DNA from: Diphasiastrum complanatum
Taxonomy: Eukaryota; Streptophyta; Lycopodiopsida; Lycopodiales; Lycopodiaceae
Reading direction: 5' to 3'
Assembly (NCBI GenBank): GCA_029204225.1
Contig: CM055099.1
Location: 55,736,386-55,800,385 of the forward strand
DNA length: 64,000 nucleotides
The notes under the pieces: generated by a model
What the model was told of the DNA's origin: nothing
What the model saw: the letters and a program-made list of their open reading frames with translations, nothing else
The model's database searches: none
Made by a program: the position numbers and the translations under genes
In this document: one piece after another, positions 60,311-64,000 of the stretch
Layout: each line of letters begins with the position of its first letter
Position numbering within the stretch: the first letter of the stretch is position 1

Positions 60311-60352
60311 GTAGGAGGATGCACCCATGATTGCATGGGTGCATCCTCCTAC
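60311..60352. repeat. perfect 19-bp stem hairpin with 4-base loop
   Basis: The left arm GTAGGAGGATGCACCCATG (60311-60329) and the right arm (60334-60352) are exact reverse complements around the loop ATTG. Confidence 0.93.
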
Positions 60353-60681
60353 AAGAACATTTGTAGTTCAAAAATGTGGAATGGAATCTTTTATGCATGG
60401 AGTAGGATGCATGACATAGTATGCATCCATTTGGTAGGGCTCATGCTTGAAATTTCACACGCACCCTTACCTTTCACCCCGATGGGATATTCTTTTTCTT
60501 ATCTTTCACATGAGATGTATAATGCAAGGGTACCTATCAAATAAAATAGATGTGAACTTTCAACCACTTATATACATATATTTATGTTATATGTACCAGA
60601 AATTTTTAATCATTTTAAACTAGCATGACATTTGACTTTTAAAAGCAACCTTTCATATGACATTCATATGACACCTTTCAT

Positions 60682-60685
<4 letters not shown>
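60353..60685. other. no gene seen
   Basis: Short AT-rich stretch. A partial echo of the hairpin arm (GAGTAGGATGCATG at about 60400) is present. Confidence 0.4.
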
Positions 60686-60731
<46 letters not shown>

Positions 60732-60873
60732 CCAAGGAGGGTGTGTGGGGAGGCCGCGCCGGGAGGGCATAGCAAGGGCATAGAGATGGCAAAGGGAGGG
60801 CGTGACTGGAAGGTGTAAAGAGGGCGTAAGGGAGGGCACACAGGGAGGACACAAGGGAGGGTGCGTGGAGAGG

Positions 60874-60936
<63 letters not shown>

Positions 60937-61306
60937 CTTTGTGCAGACACACACCATTGACCGCTTTTCATTGGTGGGCACCATTTGCTCTTTCTCTCCC
61001 AATGTCACGCCTACTTCCCCCTATGTCACACCTACTGCCCCCTATGTCACACTCCTCTCTTTTTCTCCCCATGTCATGCCTACTCCCCATATGTCACCCT
61101 CTCTCTCTCTCTCTCTCCAAGGAGGGTGCAGGAAGGGCATGCACATGTAGAGAGGGTGCACAAGGAGGGTAGATGGGAGGGGGCGCAGGGAGGGCGAGGG
61201 GAGGGCGCGCAGGGAGGGCGATTGAAGAGGGCGCATGTGGAGGTGTGACATAAGGAGGGGACGCAAGGAGGGCGTGCGTAGGGAGTGTGCAGGGAGGGCA
61301 CCGGGA

Positions 61307-61358
<52 letters not shown>
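60686..61358. repeat. alternating (CT)n tracts and G-rich GGGAGGGCG minisatellite
   Basis: CT tracts at 60686-60728, 60876-60933, about 61099-61118 and 61310-61358 are separated by G-rich DNA. The G-rich parts (60733-60870 and 61121-61309) repeat GGGAGGGCR-like units. The pyrimidine-strand part 60995-61096 repeats CCCCCTATGTCACACCTACT four to five times. Open frames here are artefacts of the composition. Confidence 0.9.
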
Positions 61359-61360
<2 letters not shown>

Positions 61361-62888
61361 GCATCATCGTGCATCCGACCACCTAGTTGCCCCCCAACCC
61401 CCCCCCCCCCCCCTCTCTCCATCTCCTGCCTCCAATTACCTTGCTCCCTCTAGCTACTACCCAATAATTTTTTGCTTATACTTTGGGTTGTGTGTCTGAT
61501 TTTGGCATTGGACCCCATGAAAAAGAATTTATTGTATTTTATCTTTTTATAACGCGAGCTTGGGGCAATGTGTTATGGAGTGACTAGCACGACTTAGGAA
61601 TATGGCGCGGGGCCAGGGTCAAGGCAACATTGCTTGGGGTTATGGTGGTCTAGGGTCTTGGGCAATGTTGCTCAAGCTTGAGAAGGTGGGCCTCAAGCTT
61701 TCATGAATAGTGTAACATCACCATATCTTTAGAAGGGTAGGTAGCTTCAAGGATAAGAACTTGAATGCTTAGCCATGTCCCACACTCCTCATGCCTCAAG
61801 TATCTAGATGCCAATGGTATCAAACTCATGACCTCAAAGATGATGCATAATGACAAGATATGCTTTAAAGACCACTTGGACTCTTTTGATTGACCATTTA
61901 TTGACACGTGTGATTGCTCTTCATGTATCCAAAATCATCTTTCCTAAAAGCACCTATTGTTTCTCTATATAAGTTGACATGGTAGAGCATTTGTGTGTAG
62001 GATAGTGTGATAATACAGGTCTCACGTATTATATATTGAGTAGCTTAGTCTTTTTCTTTGCACCTGCTTATCGTTTTGATGGGATGTAGTGTTTAACTAA
62101 CTTCTGTGAAAAACATTAAGCCTCAGGTATTATATACGTTGCTTTCAGAATAAAAGTGGGAAAATTTTGCTTGTATTTGCTGAAGACTCAGGATTTAGCT
62201 CTTAAAGTTTGAAGGATCGCCGTCTTAGCTGTCCATTGTGCAATCAAATAAGAAGCAAACAAGAAGTGATGAAGATAAGCGAATTATGAAGATAAGCGAA
62301 TTTCAAGTGGCTTATATGAGCAAATTTAACAAAATTGCAAGCAGAGGGAAGATAGTAGGATATATTGTACACCATACGGAAGGATGCATCTAAAAGTTTT
62401 TGTCTTTCGCTGTCTCTCTCTCGCTTTTGCGACAGTGTGATAGCCATTTCAGATTTATTTAGCACACTGAACACCTTAGTTTTGCTGTTGCAATTGTTGG
62501 TGCTTTTAAGTTGATTTGCTTTCAAGATGATGCTGTAATTGTTCGTCTGAATAACATATAAAGAAGTCCACTTCTCTGTCTAGTTTCTCACTCACACAGA
62601 CGCGCACACTTACATCGAACACCTTAGTGTTTTCTCTGTTGCAGCTGCTGATGCGTTTAAAGTGATGTCTTCATTATGTACATATTATTCTATTTGACAA
62701 GCATCACAGCTACTTAATTCACTGGGGTGACCTCTCTCTCGCCCCCTTTTCTCTGTCCGGAGTGACAATGCCACTTTTATCTATAATCGGATTGTTTAAA
62801 CGATACGGCTACGGCGATTGAAGATGCTATTTCTAAAACGTGCAGGTCATAGTGGACTTAGGCACGGAGGTCAAGCCTATCGTTCAGA
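61359..62888. other. no gene; upstream region of the MLP gene
   Basis: A C-rich run at 61396-61413 is followed by AT-rich DNA with no domain-bearing frame. The last few hundred bases should contain the promoter of the gene at 62889, but no clear TATA box could be assigned. Confidence 0.4.
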
Positions 62889-63567
62889 ATGGTGGAAACC
62901 ATCTTTGCGGAGGTGGAATTGAAAGTGCCGATAGAACAGATATGGAAAGCCCAGGTCGCTGATGGCCCCAACTGCATGCCTAAGATATTCCCGGCATTCA
63001 TAGAGAGTATTGAAACTCTCGAAGGCGATGGAGGTGCTGGTAGCGTCCGACGCAAAAATCCATTTGTTATTCATGATTTCATCTTTCTGTCACCAAGAAG
63101 ATTGCTAGATGGAAACGAGGCTAGCAGTCTGTTACTATGCAGATCAAATTCCCTGAACTCTTTTGAATCAATATTATTGAACTGGATTTTTTACATTATA
63201 GTTTTGGTATACACTCCTAAGCTCGTGATTTGTTTGAGATCTTTGTGCAGCTGTTCCCTATGCCAGGTATGTAAAAGAGCACGTAGATGTGTTAAATGAT
63301 GAAACCTACATTTTTAGCTACACTGTGATTGAAGGAGGTGGGTTGGGGGAGATCTTCGACTACTACAAGGCCACGATTAGCTTTAAGCCTGGTGCAGACG
63401 AGAATACGACAATTGGGCGTTGGAGTTTGGACTACAGTCTCATTGACGAGCGTCCAGGACTTCCAGCACAGCTAAAACGAAGGAATGTGGATGTGTTCAA
63501 GACCGTAGAAGCTTATCTTTTATCCGGCGCAAGCGCTCAGACTGAAAAGAAACTCCATCACATTTAG
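62889..63567 (+). CDS. Bet v 1 / major latex protein-like gene, two exons
   Basis: Exon 1 from ATG 62889 encodes MVETIFAEVELKVPIEQIWK, then FIESIETLEGDGGAGSVRR, which includes the Gly-rich loop of the Bet v 1 fold. Exon 2 starts after the GTGCAG acceptor at 63250 and gives VPYARYVKEHVDVLNDETYI, FSYTVIEGGGLGEI and a C-terminal helix VFKTVEAYLLSG, ending at 63567. Total is about 160 residues, normal for this family of small cytosolic ligand-binding proteins (PR-10, MLP, norcoclaurine-synthase-like). The expected donor after the NPF codons at 63066 is out of phase with exon 2; a weaker GTAGCG donor at about 63040 is in phase but would remove eight residues. The intron is about 180-210 bases. The ligand and activity cannot be told. 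Confidence 0.85.
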
Positions 63568-64000
63568 GCTCCTTCAAAGTTCGCAATTTGTGAGCTATGT
63601 CTTCATAAAGTAAGAAGGCAAAGCCGTTTCTAAAATTTCATTGGCAAAAAGAACTATCAACTATCTATGAATACAGTAGAGAATATTATCGGGCAATATC
63701 GAAGATACACTAATGTGATAAAAACTCGTACTGACCAGAAAACTCGTACTGCAACCCGAGGAAAAATATTAAGACGTTCAAATAAAGTAGAAGCTCATGT
63801 AAATCTGGGTTTCTATGTTCTAACGAATAGAAAGCCTGGAGCACGTCCATGAGCTGTAATAGCAAAGAGAGGAGAAGGTTCAATATGCAGACCCTGCAAT
63901 GTTTGTCGATTGACTCATCTACTTTTACTTTTCTATGAAATGCACACACTTAAATACCAGATCGGTTAAAACTTCGGATTATTGGTTTTCGTTCTATCAA
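63568..64000. other. 3' flank of the MLP gene, no gene seen
   Basis: AT-rich sequence without domain signal. Candidate polyadenylation-like AATAAA occurs at about 63780. Confidence 0.4.

Overview
The window reads as nuclear DNA of a seed plant with a large, repeat-rich genome. The evidence is spliceosomal introns, plant-type receptor kinases, a Bet v 1/MLP gene, many Ty1/copia and Ty3/gypsy fragments, a hAT transposon, a LINE and very long CT/GA microsatellites. A conifer-like genome would fit the texture, but nothing seen fixes the species. Only three host genes look real and nearly complete.

Layout. 0.1-4.7 kb is decayed retroelement DNA: a gypsy gag on the minus strand and copia scraps. 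4.7-8.4 kb is quiet. 8.4-11.1 kb holds a two-exon receptor-like kinase (RLK) of the LRK10L/WAK-associated type on the plus strand. An inverted paralogue lies at 34.3-37.1 kb on the minus strand. The duplication includes promoter, leader, intron position and 3' flank. The 23 kb between them is filled by a 40-bp hairpin minisatellite (12.1-12.4 kb), a hAT transposase pseudogene (12.9-15.2 kb), a tandem repeat field interrupted by a solo LTR (15.2-17.8 kb), copia fragments (18.7-21.8 and 23.3-24.2 kb), microsatellites, a 114-bp perfect palindrome (27.7 kb), an LRR-RLK gene scrap (31 kb) and a 5'-truncated LINE (31.3-33.2 kb).

37.1-60 kb is a nested retrotransposon stack. A copia LTR end with primer site (39.5 kb) is followed by a fragment of a second copia family with a 218-bp GA expansion (40.2-41.25 kb), then a copia element truncated in integrase (41.26-44.33 kb), then a larger copia element (44.3-52.5+ kb). 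The last is split by a younger minus-strand copia (48133-52079) with a clean 5-bp target duplication (AGAAA). Next comes a gypsy element (gag at 57.5-59.0 kb, continuing at 52.6-53.1 kb) split by another minus-strand copia (53077-57170; putative duplication TCTAA). Both nested elements carry the same kind of deletion: integrase or its downstream linker is joined directly to an LTR, with reverse transcriptase, RNase H, polypurine tract and part of the 3' LTR gone.

60-61.4 kb is CT/TA/G-rich simple sequence with a short perfect hairpin. 62.9-63.6 kb holds a two-exon Bet v 1/MLP-type gene whose expected splice donor looks damaged.

The host genes (two RLKs and the MLP protein) belong to families often linked to defence, and W-box-like sites lie upstream of one RLK. 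No pathway linking them can be read from the sequence, and I see no RNA genes or CRISPR arrays.
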